Part shown: positions 16,473-25,683 of the stretch, one piece after another | Numbering within the stretch: position 1 is the stretch's first letter | How the letters are laid out: each line of letters begins with the position of its first letter | NCBI GenBank assembly: GCA_902791865.1 | Contig: CADAXK010000011.1 | Location: 43,647-107,646 of the forward strand | DNA: 64,000 bases | Direction: 5' to 3' | Source: an uncultured Bacteroidia bacterium | GTDB taxonomy: Bacteria > Bacteroidota > Bacteroidia > Bacteroidales > ML635J-15 | Program-made: the position numbers and the translations under genes | The notes under the pieces: model-generated | Told to the model about the DNA's origin: nothing | The model's input: the letters and a program-made list of their open reading frames with translations, nothing else | The model's database searches: none

Positions 16473-16491
16473 AAGCCCCTAACCGGGGCTT
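16473..16491. terminator. Bidirectional terminator
   Basis: AAGCCCC (16473-16479), loop TAACC, GGGGCTT (16485-16491), with A-rich sequence before and T-rich sequence after. It serves the converging lipoprotein (plus) and exonuclease (minus) genes. Confidence 0.9.
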
Positions 16492-16494
16492 CTT

Positions 16495-17277
16495 TTATTT
16501 CTTAGAGTTCAACTTGAACTTCATGTATTCATCGGTGAGAATCTTCTTGGTATAAAGCGGAAACTCGCCCTTCATCATCCAGTCGTAGTATGCCGAATCC
16601 TTGCGGAACACATCAGTCAAAAGCATACCCTTGTACTTGCCAAAGTTAATGACAACATTGTGGTCGGCATCGTAAACCAACCTACCCATAAAGTCGGCAT
16701 TACTGTTGTATGACGAGAACTTTGAAATTTCCTGTATGTCGTTGCCGATGTCGGTATAGCGTTCCACCTGCGCCTTGAAAACCTCGTAGGTTGCATCGGT
16801 GTCGGCATTTGCCGAATGTGCATTCTCGAGGTCGCCGTTGCAGTAAAACTTATATGCAGCCGACAGATTGCGCGGTTCTTTCTTCATGAATATGCTCATC
16901 ACATCCACAAAATTGCGTTTCTTCAGGTCGAAATCAACCCCTGCACGGATAAATTCCTCGGCCAGCAGAGGCACATCGAACTTGTTGGAGTTGTAGCCAG
17001 CAATGTCGGCATCTGCAAAAATCTGCACAAGTTCCTTAGCAAGTTGCTTGAATGTAGGGCAATCGGCAACATCGGCATCGGTAATCTTATGTACGGCAGT
17101 AGCCTGCGGAGGGATTGGCATTTCGGGGTTTACACGAAAAGTCTTGCGCAGTTCGTTGCCGTTGGGATAAACCTTTATTATGGAAATTTCCACGACCCTA
17201 TCGGATGCAATGTTAACTCCGGTGGTTTCAAGGTCGAAAAATACTATAGGCTTGTGAAGTTGGATTCTCATAGGCAT
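16495..17277 (-). CDS. DEDDh 3'-5' exonuclease, DnaQ-like
   Basis: From the ATG at 17277 (or 17271) the protein has 260 residues. The exonuclease motifs are FFDLETTG (motif I), NSNKFDVPLL (motif II) and HSANADTDAT (motif III, His and Asp), with AVHKITDADV between I and II. The C-terminal FGKYKGMLLTDVF and YYDWMMKGEF match the small domain often fused to exonuclease X-T proteins. The frame opens at 17307, but that would place the start inside the dnaN terminator hairpin, so I use the downstream ATG. It lies just after dnaN. It could be a proofreading-type or RNA-processing exonuclease; the role is not decided by sequence. Confidence 0.88.
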   Translation of the reverse strand: MPMRIQLHKPIVFFDLETTGVNIASDRVVEISIIKVYPNGNELRKTFRVNPEMPIPPQATAVHKITDADVADCPTFKQLAKELVQIFADADIAGYNSNKFDVPLLAEEFIRAGVDFDLKKRNFVDVMSIFMKKEPRNLSAAYKFYCNGDLENAHSANADTDATYEVFKAQVERYTDIGNDIQEISKFSSYNSNADFMGRLVYDADHNVVINFGKYKGMLLTDVFRKDSAYYDWMMKGEFPLYTKKILTDEYMKFKLNSKK

Positions 17278-17284
17278 AAAAAAA

Positions 17285-17310
17285 AGATTACCCGAAAATT
17301 CGGGCAATCT
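17285..17310 (-). terminator. Hairpin and T run between dnaN and the exonuclease gene
   Basis: GATTACCCGAA (about 17286-17296) pairs with TTCGGGCAATC (about 17299-17309) with one mismatch. On the minus strand the stem is followed by a T run that ends at the exonuclease ATG. It should terminate or attenuate dnaN transcription. Confidence 0.7.
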
Positions 17311-17321
17311 GTTAGTATTAA

Positions 17322-18455
17322 TTACATTCTGTTAATCATCATTGGCATGAGGAGCATCAGTACTTCCTCTTCTGGATTCTCATTGTCCTTTGGAAGTATT
17401 ATTCCAGCACGGGTTGGATCTGAAAGTTCAATAGAAACTTCGGTAGTTGAAATATTGTTGAGTATTTCGCAAAGGAAATTCGACTTGAAGCCAATTTCCA
17501 TGTCATCACCTTGGTACTGGCACGACAATGTCTCTCTACCCGAAATCGAAAAGTCCATATCCTGCGCTGATATTTCAAGGCTATTACCTGAGAGCTTTAA
17601 CCCAACAAGATTACTTGCCTGACTTGCGAACATACCAACACGACGCAAAGAGTTTGCAAGTTCAACCCTGTCAATGACAAGGTTATTTGGATTATCGCGA
17701 GGGATAACCGAGTTGTAGTTCGGATATACGCCTTCGAGAAGCCTGCAGGTCAACTTAATGGAGCCAAATGAGAATACAGCATTCTTTTCATCGAATTCGA
17801 GAATTACATCGTCGGCAGCCTTCGGCAATATGGTTTTCAGTATGCTAGCCGGTTTCTTAGGAAGAATAAACGAGCTTTCGGTCTGTGCTTTCACTTCTTT
17901 GCGGGTATATTTTACAAGCTTGTGAGCATCGGTTGCCACAAAGTTGATACCGCTCTCCTGCAATTCGATGAATATACCGTTCATTATCGGGCGCAACTCA
18001 TCGTCACCAGTTGCAAATATTGCAGAGTTGATGCCACAATATAGAATATCAGGACTAATGCTTACGCTAATAGCCTTGTCGGACTTCAATTGTGCAGTCT
18101 GCGGAAAATCGGAAGCATCCACACCTACGATGGTGTACTTTCCGTATCCGGATGTAATATCTATCCTGTTGTCTTCTGTACTTATGCTGAATGTAAGCGG
18201 CTGCTCTGAAAATTCCTTGATAACCTCAAGTATCTTTTTCATATCTGTCGCTATGACTCCTGTACCGCTGTAGTTTTCAAGCGGAATTGTCGTAGTGATT
18301 GTGCTTTCGAGATCACTTGCTGTGATTCTTAAAAAACCATCCTCGATTGACAACAATACGTTGTCGAGAATTGGAAGTGCATTCTTGGAGTTTACAACCC
18401 TGCTTACTATCTGCAGGTGCGAAAGAAGCTGAGAGCTTGAAATTACGAAATCCAT
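17322..18455 (-). CDS. dnaN: DNA polymerase III beta subunit (sliding clamp)
   Basis: The 377-residue product is the usual clamp length and folds as three similar domains: residues about 1-120 (MDFVISSSQLLSHLQIVSRVV, NALPILDNVLLSIEDG), 128-255 (PNYNSVIPRDNPNNLVIDR near its end) and 256-377, ending in the conserved VLMLLMPMMINRM. The ring encircles DNA and tethers polymerase and repair enzymes. It is placed next to an exonuclease gene, not next to dnaA or recF as in many bacteria. Confidence 0.97.
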   Translation of the reverse strand: MDFVISSSQLLSHLQIVSRVVNSKNALPILDNVLLSIEDGFLRITASDLESTITTTIPLENYSGTGVIATDMKKILEVIKEFSEQPLTFSISTEDNRIDITSGYGKYTIVGVDASDFPQTAQLKSDKAISVSISPDILYCGINSAIFATGDDELRPIMNGIFIELQESGINFVATDAHKLVKYTRKEVKAQTESSFILPKKPASILKTILPKAADDVILEFDEKNAVFSFGSIKLTCRLLEGVYPNYNSVIPRDNPNNLVIDRVELANSLRRVGMFASQASNLVGLKLSGNSLEISAQDMDFSISGRETLSCQYQGDDMEIGFKSNFLCEILNNISTTEVSIELSDPTRAGIILPKDNENPEEEVLMLLMPMMINRM

Positions 18456-18720
18456 ATATGTTATTTTTTAGTTTTTGAATTAAAAATTGGGCGTAAAATT
18501 ACAAATTATATTGATATGTTTACCTTTTTATTTGCGTTTTTTTATGTACCGAATTGCTATAAATTTATGCTGTACAACTAAAATTCTGATAACTAACATT
18601 TTATAACACACCACTATTTCTATTCAACAAAACACATGATAATCAGTAAGTTGTATTATCAAATCTTCGTTTATCCTATATTAGTAGCAAATTCTAAGAA
18701 TTTTATCAAATGCACATAAA
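18456..18720. other. Gene-free AT-rich spacer
   Basis: I see no gene, tRNA or strong repeat between the dnaN start and the terminator at 18721. It must hold the dnaN promoter, but no exact TAnnTTTG box was found near the dnaN ATG (a near match TAATTTTA lies about 40 nt upstream). Confidence 0.6.
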
Positions 18721-18752
18721 AAAGTTGCACCATCATGATGTGGTGCAACTTT
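18721..18752 (-). terminator. Terminator of the PorE-like gene
   Basis: AAAGTTGCACCA (18721-18732) and TGGTGCAACTTT (18741-18752) form a perfect 12-bp stem with an 8-nt loop, followed on the minus strand by T-rich sequence. It lies 24 nt past the stop of the gene at 18777. Confidence 0.9.
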
Positions 18753-18776
18753 TAAAAACGTTATTTTGATTATAAT

Positions 18777-21371
18777 CTATTTCGTTGAATCCAAAATCAA
18801 AGCCTGAGGATATTTGTCCTTAATGCTCGACAATGCCTTATTAGCTTCTGACCAGCTGTTGAAATCACCGATATAATACTTGTATACACCGTTTACTTCT
18901 CTAACCTTAAGGTTTGGAATATTAAACGACTCAACATCCTTTGCCTTCGACAAAGCGAAAAGCTGTACCCTATATGTCTTTCCTGTTGCACTCTCTGAGC
19001 TCTTGCCATTGTCTGCACTGTCGTTGCTAGCATCCGGAACTACCTTCAGGTACTTTTCAGAACCTTGTTCAAGAACCTTAAATTCAATACGGCGGTTGTA
19101 CTTACGGGTTGAATTCGAATTGTTGCTTGCAATTGGTGCCGATTCTCCATATTTCTTTATCTCTACCTTATCCTGCTTTACACCACGTTCAACGAGATAA
19201 TTCTTTATTGCCATAGCACGGCGACCCGACAAAACGATATTGTATTCTTCTGTTCCAACAAAATCGGTATGTCCACCTATTTCTATTTTTGCTCCAGGAT
19301 TATCCTTCATATATTCTGCAAGGTCATCCAAATTCTTTGTATACTGCGACTTTATGTCGTACTTGTCGAAATCGAAGTATATATTCCTGATTTCAAGTGT
19401 ATCAGAATAATTCTTATTGTACGGATCGTTATTGTCGTCGCTACCATCCTTGTTGGTACCAGCATAAACATCCGAAGTAGACGATACCTTTATATTATAT
19501 ACATTCTTATCTGATGGCTTCTGGTTGTATGTAATGTCAGATGAGTTAACCGACTTTCCAAGATAATCGGCAACCTTACTAATCTTTGGAGAATCCTTTG
19601 AAAGTTCATTTTCATCGAATTCGAGATTAACAACCATTTGTCTCGACTCTGCCTTCATTTCATCATTTGTCTTAAGAACATCGTCGAGAACTGAAGTTAC
19701 ATCAGGAGTAAGATCGTTGTCATCATGTACTGCAATCGAAGCATCCTTGTTCAATAGTGGCAGAACTACATCATCGAGTGAAATTGGTTCTCCCATACGT
19801 TTGAAAGTTTCCTTTTCATCACTAGTTGGAGTTTTATCTATTTCCTTTAGAGTTTCACCGTTCTTAGAGTATGTAATGCTATAATCATCCTTAGGCTGAA
19901 GGTAGCACATATATTCACCAGTATTTTCGTCAATATTGTACGAACCCAAATCTTCACCCGTGGTCTTGTCCTTTATCCATACAGTCACGCCCTTAGGAAT
20001 AGCCTGATCGGCATACTTTACACTGCCCTTGTACACGATTAAATCCGGATCGGCAGCCCTGTCTTCCACAATATATATATCGTATTCTCCATACGAATCT
20101 TCACGGATTGCTGCAACATACGCAGTTTTTCCATCGCATGAAAGTGTATAGCAAATATCATTGTCGGGAGTATTGATTGGACTGCACATGCTTTCTGCCT
20201 TCGAATATGATCCATCATCGTTTATCCTGGAATAGAACACATCGTATCCACCTACAGATTCATGACCCTTTGAATTGAAGTATAATATTGAACCATTGGG
20301 ATGAACTAATGGACATTCCTCGTCCTTTGGTGTATTTACCTCGGCAGGAAGCAATTGCGGATCAGACCATTTTCCATTTGGAAGTTTCTTCATAACATAT
20401 ATGTCAAGGCCACCGAAACCACCCGGACGGTCGCTGGTGAAATACATGCTGTTGCCATCTGGAGCAATCGACACATGCGATTCCCTATACTTTGTATTAA
20501 TGTCGGAACTCAAATGCTTAGGCTTTCCCCATGAACCGTTGTCGGACATTTCGGAAACATATAGGTTACCTTGAAGCGATGAACCCGAACGGAAGAAATA
20601 CAACTGCTTGCCATCTGCCGATATAGAAACTACCGACTCGTTGTTTCCCTTGGAATTGATTGGAGACGGCAGCATTTCAGGAGAAGACCATTCTCCATTA
20701 TCTTTCTTTCTGGTAACATATATTTTTTCGTCATCAGTCGAATTTATTGTGTTCGGACGCTTTGAAGTAAAATACAAAGTATTTCCGTCACATGTGATTA
20801 CAGGTGAATGCTCTGAATATTCTGTATTTATTGCATCACCCATATTTTTCAGGTCAATCCTGTTACAAGTTTTCTGCGAAGTAATTTTCTTTGCATTATT
20901 TGTTATCTCAATCTCCTCGTCTGCACTTGCTACCAAGTCGCTACGGCCATTGGAAGATGCTACTTCCTTTGATCTCTCGAGCATAGCAAGACTCTCATCA
21001 TACTTTCCCACCATACGCAATGCCACACCGAGTTCCATAAAGCAATCGATAGGACATGTACGATCTGTGTGGTCATTGGCAACATAATTAGGATTTGCAT
21101 AATCGAGCGATTTTGTCAAATATTCTACCGCCAGATACCTATCCTTCGAGGAATTTTTGTAACAAACACCCATGTTGTACCAAACATTGGGATTGTCAGG
21201 ATCTTTATCCTCTGCTTTTTTCCAATAATCAAGCGCAGCCCCGTAGTTGTCTTCATACATATATGCCACAGCATCGTAAAAATTACTCATGAAAACCTTA
21301 TTGGCTTTCTGCGAATAAAGTGTTACGCAAAATGCTACGCTTAATACTAACAATACAAGTTTTTTCATCAT
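18777..21371 (-). CDS. TPR-PD40-OmpA-SPOR envelope protein, PorE-like
   Basis: The 864-residue exported protein starts with a signal peptide (MMKKLVLLVLSVAFCVTLYS). Then come TPR-like repeats (about 25-130: YGAALDYWKKAEDKDPDNPN), PD40 propeller repeats (about 180-430: SADGKQLYFFRSG, APDGNSMYFTSDRPGGFGG), a carboxypeptidase-regulatory-like domain (about 445-510), an OmpA domain (about 663-767: GGHTDFVGTEEYNIVLSGRRA, NRRIEF) and a C-terminal SPOR domain (about 797-864). OmpA and SPOR both bind peptidoglycan. The TPR-PD40-CRD-OmpA order is that of PorE, an anchor of the type IX secretion system. The extra SPOR domain is unusual, so PorE identity is an inference. It starts 19 nt past the dxs stop. 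Confidence 0.88.
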   Translation of the reverse strand: MMKKLVLLVLSVAFCVTLYSQKANKVFMSNFYDAVAYMYEDNYGAALDYWKKAEDKDPDNPNVWYNMGVCYKNSSKDRYLAVEYLTKSLDYANPNYVANDHTDRTCPIDCFMELGVALRMVGKYDESLAMLERSKEVASSNGRSDLVASADEEIEITNNAKKITSQKTCNRIDLKNMGDAINTEYSEHSPVITCDGNTLYFTSKRPNTINSTDDEKIYVTRKKDNGEWSSPEMLPSPINSKGNNESVVSISADGKQLYFFRSGSSLQGNLYVSEMSDNGSWGKPKHLSSDINTKYRESHVSIAPDGNSMYFTSDRPGGFGGLDIYVMKKLPNGKWSDPQLLPAEVNTPKDEECPLVHPNGSILYFNSKGHESVGGYDVFYSRINDDGSYSKAESMCSPINTPDNDICYTLSCDGKTAYVAAIREDSYGEYDIYIVEDRAADPDLIVYKGSVKYADQAIPKGVTVWIKDKTTGEDLGSYNIDENTGEYMCYLQPKDDYSITYSKNGETLKEIDKTPTSDEKETFKRMGEPISLDDVVLPLLNKDASIAVHDDNDLTPDVTSVLDDVLKTNDEMKAESRQMVVNLEFDENELSKDSPKISKVADYLGKSVNSSDITYNQKPSDKNVYNIKVSSTSDVYAGTNKDGSDDNNDPYNKNYSDTLEIRNIYFDFDKYDIKSQYTKNLDDLAEYMKDNPGAKIEIGGHTDFVGTEEYNIVLSGRRAMAIKNYLVERGVKQDKVEIKKYGESAPIASNNSNSTRKYNRRIEFKVLEQGSEKYLKVVPDASNDSADNGKSSESATGKTYRVQLFALSKAKDVESFNIPNLKVREVNGVYKYYIGDFNSWSEANKALSSIKDKYPQALILDSTK

Positions 21372-21390
21372 TTATTAAAATAAAATATAA

Positions 21391-23292
21391 TTAACAAAAT
21401 AACCTTTTTTTTATCCATCCATAAACGGAATCGGCATCATAGCCACATTCCCTAATAAGTTCCTCCTGCGTTCCGTGCATTACAAAACGATCAGGAATGC
21501 CAAAGCGTTTAACCTTTACATTGTAATCGTTGTCGGAAACAAACTCCAACACTTCGCTACCAAATCCACCTGCCAAAACATTGTCTTCGATTGTAACAAT
21601 ATACTTGTGGGTTTCGCAAGCTTCACGTAGCAAGTCCTCGTCCAACGGCTTCACGAAAACCATATCGTAAACAGATACTGTAACGCTGTCATCGTCATGA
21701 AGTCTGTCGGCAACCTTAACTGCTGTCTGTCCGGCAGTGCCGATACTAACTATTGCCAGGTCATCACCCTTGCGCACGCGCTTACCTTTTCCTATTTCCA
21801 TTTCGGAAAATTCAATTTCCGACTTAGGATATACAGACTTTCCTCGCGGATAGCGTATTACAAATGGGAAATTGTTTTTCTCCAACTGTGCGGTATATAA
21901 TAGGTTACGCATCTGGCATTCATCAGACGGTGCCGAAATCACGAGGTTAGGAATGCACCTGAGATATGATATGTCGAATGCACCATGATGAGTTGCACCA
22001 TCCTTTCCTACAAGTCCAGCCCTGTCGAGGCACATAACTACATGAAGGTTTTGCAATGCTACATCGTGTACTATCTGGTCGAACGAACGCTGTGCAAAAG
22101 TACTGTAAATGCAACAATACGGAACAATTCCTTTTGTTGCCAAGCCTGCGGCAAAAGTTACAGCGTGCTGTTCGGAGATACCAACATCGAAACTCCTGTC
22201 GGGGAATTCCTCAAACATCTTCACCAAACCGCTTCCCGAAACCATAGCAGGTGATATGGCAACTATCTTTTCATTTTCGCGGGCAAGCTTAACTATTGCT
22301 TCCCCAAATATATCCTGGAATTTCTGCGGACTATTAGGATCGGCATCAGCAGAAATAACTTTTCCTGTCTCGACCTCGAATTTTCCCGGAGCAGCATGCC
22401 ATTCGCGAGGATTTTCCTCTGCCGGCTTGAAACCTCTGCCCTTCTGCGTGATAAGGTGCAACAGCAACGGGCCGTTTATATTCTTCAGGTCGTTAAACAA
22501 TCTTACAAGTGAAACGACATCGTGACCATCAACAGGACCGAAATAACGGATGTTCATCGACTCGAACAAATTGCTCTGTTTCATCACGATTGACTTTATG
22601 GCATTGTCGATACGTTGTGTAAAATGGCGCACATCTGGTCCCAGCTTATTCACTTTGCCAAGGAAATGCCATACATCGTCTTTAACCTTATTGTAAGTCT
22701 TTGATGTTGAAATGTCTGTAAGATATTCGCGTAGCGAACCTGGTGTTTCGTCAATAGCAATCTTGTTGTCGTTAAGCACAATCAACAGATTGGGATTATT
22801 AATTGCCGCATTGTTCAGAGCCTCGAAAGCCTCACCGCCCGAAAGAGCACCATCGCCAATAACAGCAATTGTCCTTTCGTTGCTTCCGTGCATCTTCGCT
22901 GCCACAGCCATACCGAGAGCTGCCGAAATGCTTGTTGACGAATGTCCAACCCCAAAGCAATCATACTCGCTTTCTGCCGGTGTAGGGAATCCGCTTATTC
23001 CGCCATAAGTCCTATTGGTTGCAAATTCGCTACGACGACCTGTAAGTATTTTGTGTCCATAAGCTTGATGACCTACATCCCAGATAAGGTTGTCTTCAGG
23101 AACATCGAAGACATAATGCAAAGCAACCGTAAGTTCAACGACTCCGAGGTTAGCGCCAAAATGTGCAGGATTAACGGCTTCAGATTCAATGATGAACCTT
23201 CTAAGTTCATCACAAACCTGAGGTAAATCGACAAGGTTTACCCTTTTCAAATCTGCAGGCGAATCTATTTTATCTAAAAACCTATACGACAT
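21391..23292 (-). CDS. dxs: 1-deoxy-D-xylulose-5-phosphate synthase
   Basis: The 633-residue thiamine-diphosphate enzyme joins pyruvate and glyceraldehyde 3-phosphate, the first step of the MEP isoprenoid pathway. GDGALSGGEAFEALNNAA (about 145-162) is the ThDP/Mg site, GVGHSSTSISAALGMA lies before it, and the transketolase domains follow with RSFDVGISEQHAVTFAAGLA and DRAGLVGKDGATHHGAFDISYLR. The length is typical. The PorE-like gene follows after 19 nt with no terminator between, so the two may be co-transcribed. Confidence 0.98.
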   Translation of the reverse strand: MSYRFLDKIDSPADLKRVNLVDLPQVCDELRRFIIESEAVNPAHFGANLGVVELTVALHYVFDVPEDNLIWDVGHQAYGHKILTGRRSEFATNRTYGGISGFPTPAESEYDCFGVGHSSTSISAALGMAVAAKMHGSNERTIAVIGDGALSGGEAFEALNNAAINNPNLLIVLNDNKIAIDETPGSLREYLTDISTSKTYNKVKDDVWHFLGKVNKLGPDVRHFTQRIDNAIKSIVMKQSNLFESMNIRYFGPVDGHDVVSLVRLFNDLKNINGPLLLHLITQKGRGFKPAEENPREWHAAPGKFEVETGKVISADADPNSPQKFQDIFGEAIVKLARENEKIVAISPAMVSGSGLVKMFEEFPDRSFDVGISEQHAVTFAAGLATKGIVPYCCIYSTFAQRSFDQIVHDVALQNLHVVMCLDRAGLVGKDGATHHGAFDISYLRCIPNLVISAPSDECQMRNLLYTAQLEKNNFPFVIRYPRGKSVYPKSEIEFSEMEIGKGKRVRKGDDLAIVSIGTAGQTAVKVADRLHDDDSVTVSVYDMVFVKPLDEDLLREACETHKYIVTIEDNVLAGGFGSEVLEFVSDNDYNVKVKRFGIPDRFVMHGTQEELIRECGYDADSVYGWIKKRLFC

Positions 23293-23326
23293 GCCGTTGT
23301 ATATTTACACCATTTTAACGAAGCGA

Positions 23327-23358
23327 CAAAATTACAAAAAATAAACTTATACTTGCAA
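23327..23358 (-). promoter_or_regulatory. Promoter of dxs
   Basis: On the minus strand TTG (23358-23356), 21 nt, then TAATTTTG (23334-23327), 34 nt upstream of the dxs ATG. Confidence 0.5.
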
Positions 23359-23425
23359 GCAAATATTAACATAAAATTGTAAATAAATTTATGACATACA
23401 AAGTTCCCGCAAACTGTAAGAATAA

Positions 23426-23433
23426 TAATTTTG
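23426..23433 (+). promoter_or_regulatory. -7 box of the OmpA lipoprotein gene
   Basis: TAATTTTG matches TAnnTTTG and lies 30 nt before the ATG at 23464. It overlaps a TTG that would open a longer frame, which supports the later start. Confidence 0.5.
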
Positions 23434-23463
23434 CACTTTAGATTAAACATAGATGTTTTTACA

Positions 23464-24558
23464 ATGAAAATCAACGCATTACTAAAATCATTATTGCTAT
23501 TGACAGCAATATCGGGACTCCTATTTTCGTGTGTGCCGTCACGACAATTTGAAGATGTCAAGGCCGAAAAGGAGAATTGCGAGCGTGAAAGAAGCGAATT
23601 AAAAAAGCAAAATGAAAGCCTGACAGCCGAAAACAACGAACTTAAAGCATCGATTAGCAAGAAAGACCGCGAAATTGCAGCTCTTGCCGCCGACACTGCC
23701 ATAAAAAGTAATTCTTACAGGATTCTTACATTGCAGTACGACAAGATAAGCGACCTTTACAAGCAACTTCTCGAAAATCAAGAAAAACTTCGTGCTGGAG
23801 CCGATGCCGAACAACAGAAGGCTATGGCTATGCTACAACAGTCGCGCGATGAACTGCAAGCAAAAGAAGATGAACTCAGAAATCTTGAGTCGAGTCTAAT
23901 GCAGGAAAAAGCAAAACTCGAAGCCATGAAGATTTTGAACGAGCAGAAAGAAAGGGAACTTAACGAAAAGAACGCTTTGCTTGAATCGCAACGCAGTGAA
24001 TTGAGTAGCAAGAACAGCGAACTAGATTCAAAGAATGCAAAGGTTGCTGAACTTCAGGCAATACTGAACGCAAAGGATTCGGCAATGAACGCATTGAAGA
24101 GCAAGGTTTCTGAAGCATTGTCCGGATTCGAAGGCAAGGGCCTGACTGTAACACAGAAGGAAGGAAAAGTTTATGTCTCTCTAGACGAAAAACTGCTCTT
24201 CAAATCGGGCAAGTGGGATGTTGACCCCAAGGGACAGGACGCTTTGAAAAAATTGGCAGCCGTACTTGAAAACAATCAAGATGTCAACATTACAATTGAA
24301 GGTCACACCGACGACCTTGCATACAGCGGAAATGGAAACATTCAGGACAACTGGGACTTGAGTACAAAGAGAGCAACATCAATCGTGAAGATAATCCTCT
24401 CGAACTCGAAGATTGATCCTGTAAGACTAATCGCATCGGGAAGAAGCTGCTACCTACCGGTTGACGATGCAAAGACTGCTGAAGCCCGTGCAAAGAACCG
24501 CAGGACAGAAATTATCCTCACTCCAAAATTGGACGTTCTGTACGAACTTACTAGATAG
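23464..24558 (+). CDS. OmpA-family lipoprotein with coiled coil
   Basis: From the ATG at 23464 the product is 364 residues. The leader MKINALLKSLLLLTAISGLL ends at a lipobox Cys in FSCVPS. Residues about 30-220 are a long charged coiled coil (RERSELKKQNESLTAENNE, REIAAL, EEDELRNLESSLMQEKAKLE). The C-terminal OmpA domain runs from about 240 (EGKVYVSLDEKLLFKSGKWD) through IEGHTDDLAYSG and DWDLSTKRATSIV-like sequence to KNRRTEIILTP, the peptidoglycan-binding fold. It probably tethers the outer membrane to the cell wall at a distance set by the coiled coil. The frame could open at a TTG at 23431, but that falls in the promoter. Confidence 0.92.
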   Translation: MKINALLKSLLLLTAISGLLFSCVPSRQFEDVKAEKENCERERSELKKQNESLTAENNELKASISKKDREIAALAADTAIKSNSYRILTLQYDKISDLYKQLLENQEKLRAGADAEQQKAMAMLQQSRDELQAKEDELRNLESSLMQEKAKLEAMKILNEQKERELNEKNALLESQRSELSSKNSELDSKNAKVAELQAILNAKDSAMNALKSKVSEALSGFEGKGLTVTQKEGKVYVSLDEKLLFKSGKWDVDPKGQDALKKLAAVLENNQDVNITIEGHTDDLAYSGNGNIQDNWDLSTKRATSIVKIILSNSKIDPVRLIASGRSCYLPVDDAKTAEARAKNRRTEIILTPKLDVLYELTR

Positions 24559-24580
24559 TAACGCCATGACATAAAAACAA

Positions 24581-24602
24581 AAGCCCGGCAAATGTCGGGC
24601 TT
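24581..24602. terminator. Bidirectional terminator
   Basis: AAGCCCG (24581-24587) pairs with CGGGCTT (24596-24602), extended inward by GCA/TGT, with A-rich sequence before and T-rich sequence after. It serves the converging OmpA lipoprotein and SPFH genes. Confidence 0.9.
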
Positions 24603-24622
24603 TATTTTTGAACTAATTTTCA

Positions 24623-25495
24623 TTATTCCTTTTTCTTCTTTTCCAAGGGCAAAACACCAGCCATCTCACCTATTACATTAACTAAATCGGAATCCGATGG
24701 AACGACAATCTTGGCATTGTTTTTCAGAGAGTTCTCCAAAGCCTCTATCTTCCTCAATATCTGGGCGTTGCCAATGAAATACTTTTCGGCAGCCTCGTTT
24801 ACCAACCTAATGGCCTCTGCCTCACCTTCGGCATTCAGAATCTTTGCCTGACGGAAACCTTCTGCCTCCTTGATCTTTGCACGCTTAACACCATCGGCCT
24901 CGGTTTCGGCAGCAGTTGCATAGTCTATAGCAGCAATCTTTTCATTTTCAGCCTTAACAACCTTGTTCATGGTTGCCTGTACATCCTGCGGCGGATCGAT
25001 TTGCTTCAACTCGGCACGAACAATCGAAATTCCCCAGTCGTTGGTTTCCTCCGACAATATCTGGTGAAGTTCGGTATTGATTCTACCGCGCTCGCTATTT
25101 GCCGATTTCAGTGTAAGTGTACCTATAATATTACGCAAGGTTGTACGCGCAAGGTTAACAATTTGAACCTGATAGTTGTACACATTATACAGCGAATTCT
25201 TTACGCTCTGCTCGTCCTCGCGCACGCGAAAATAAATTTGTGCATCTACAGTTGCGTTAAGGTTATCGTTGGTGATGATTTCCTGTGGATCTGCATCCAC
25301 CATCTGCTCGGTAACATTCACACGGTAAATGCGGTCGATGAACGGAATAATCCAGTGCAAACCCGGACCTGCAAAATGATGATACTTACCAAGTCTTTCT
25401 ACCAGCGCCCTGTGTGTAGGACGAACAACCTTGAAGCCAGCCAAAAACAATATGACCACTACGGCCACAGCGATTATAATACCTATTACCTCCAT
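24623..25495 (-). CDS. SPFH/band-7 membrane protein, stomatin-like
   Basis: The 290-residue protein has one N-terminal membrane segment (IGIIIAVAVVVILFLAGF, residues 4-21) and an SPFH domain (RPTHRALVERLGKYHHFAGPG, then VDADPQEIITNDNLNATVDAQIYF and LRNIIGTLTL). A helical Ala/Glu-rich region (KRAKIKEAEGFRQAKILNAEGEAEA) forms coiled coils in the family. Such proteins make large membrane-bound rings linked to protease control and membrane organisation. In many bacteria a NfeD gene is adjacent; none is here. A second SPFH protein is encoded at 31281-32090. Confidence 0.93.
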   Translation of the reverse strand: MEVIGIIIAVAVVVILFLAGFKVVRPTHRALVERLGKYHHFAGPGLHWIIPFIDRIYRVNVTEQMVDADPQEIITNDNLNATVDAQIYFRVREDEQSVKNSLYNVYNYQVQIVNLARTTLRNIIGTLTLKSANSERGRINTELHQILSEETNDWGISIVRAELKQIDPPQDVQATMNKVVKAENEKIAAIDYATAAETEADGVKRAKIKEAEGFRQAKILNAEGEAEAIRLVNEAAEKYFIGNAQILRKIEALENSLKNNAKIVVPSDSDLVNVIGEMAGVLPLEKKKKE

Positions 25496-25618
25496 AATAT
25501 TTTTAGTTTAAAAATTCTTCGACAAAGATATGAAAAGTTTTTGTTCCAATGCAGTTTTTATAGAAAATACGGAAGGAATAATCTTTGTCTGCGGGCATAC
25601 TATCATTTTCAATAATTG

Positions 25619-25649
25619 TTTGTCATTAAAGAAAAATAAATTACCTTTG
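25619..25649 (+). promoter_or_regulatory. Promoter of hipBA
   Basis: TTTG (25619-25622), exactly 19 nt, then TACCTTTG (25642-25649): a full Bacteroidetes -33/-7 pair, 34 nt before the hipB ATG. An operator for the HipB repressor would be expected around it; I could not define one by eye. Confidence 0.75.
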
Positions 25650-25683
25650 CAACTACTAAAATAATATTACTAAATGCTATTTT

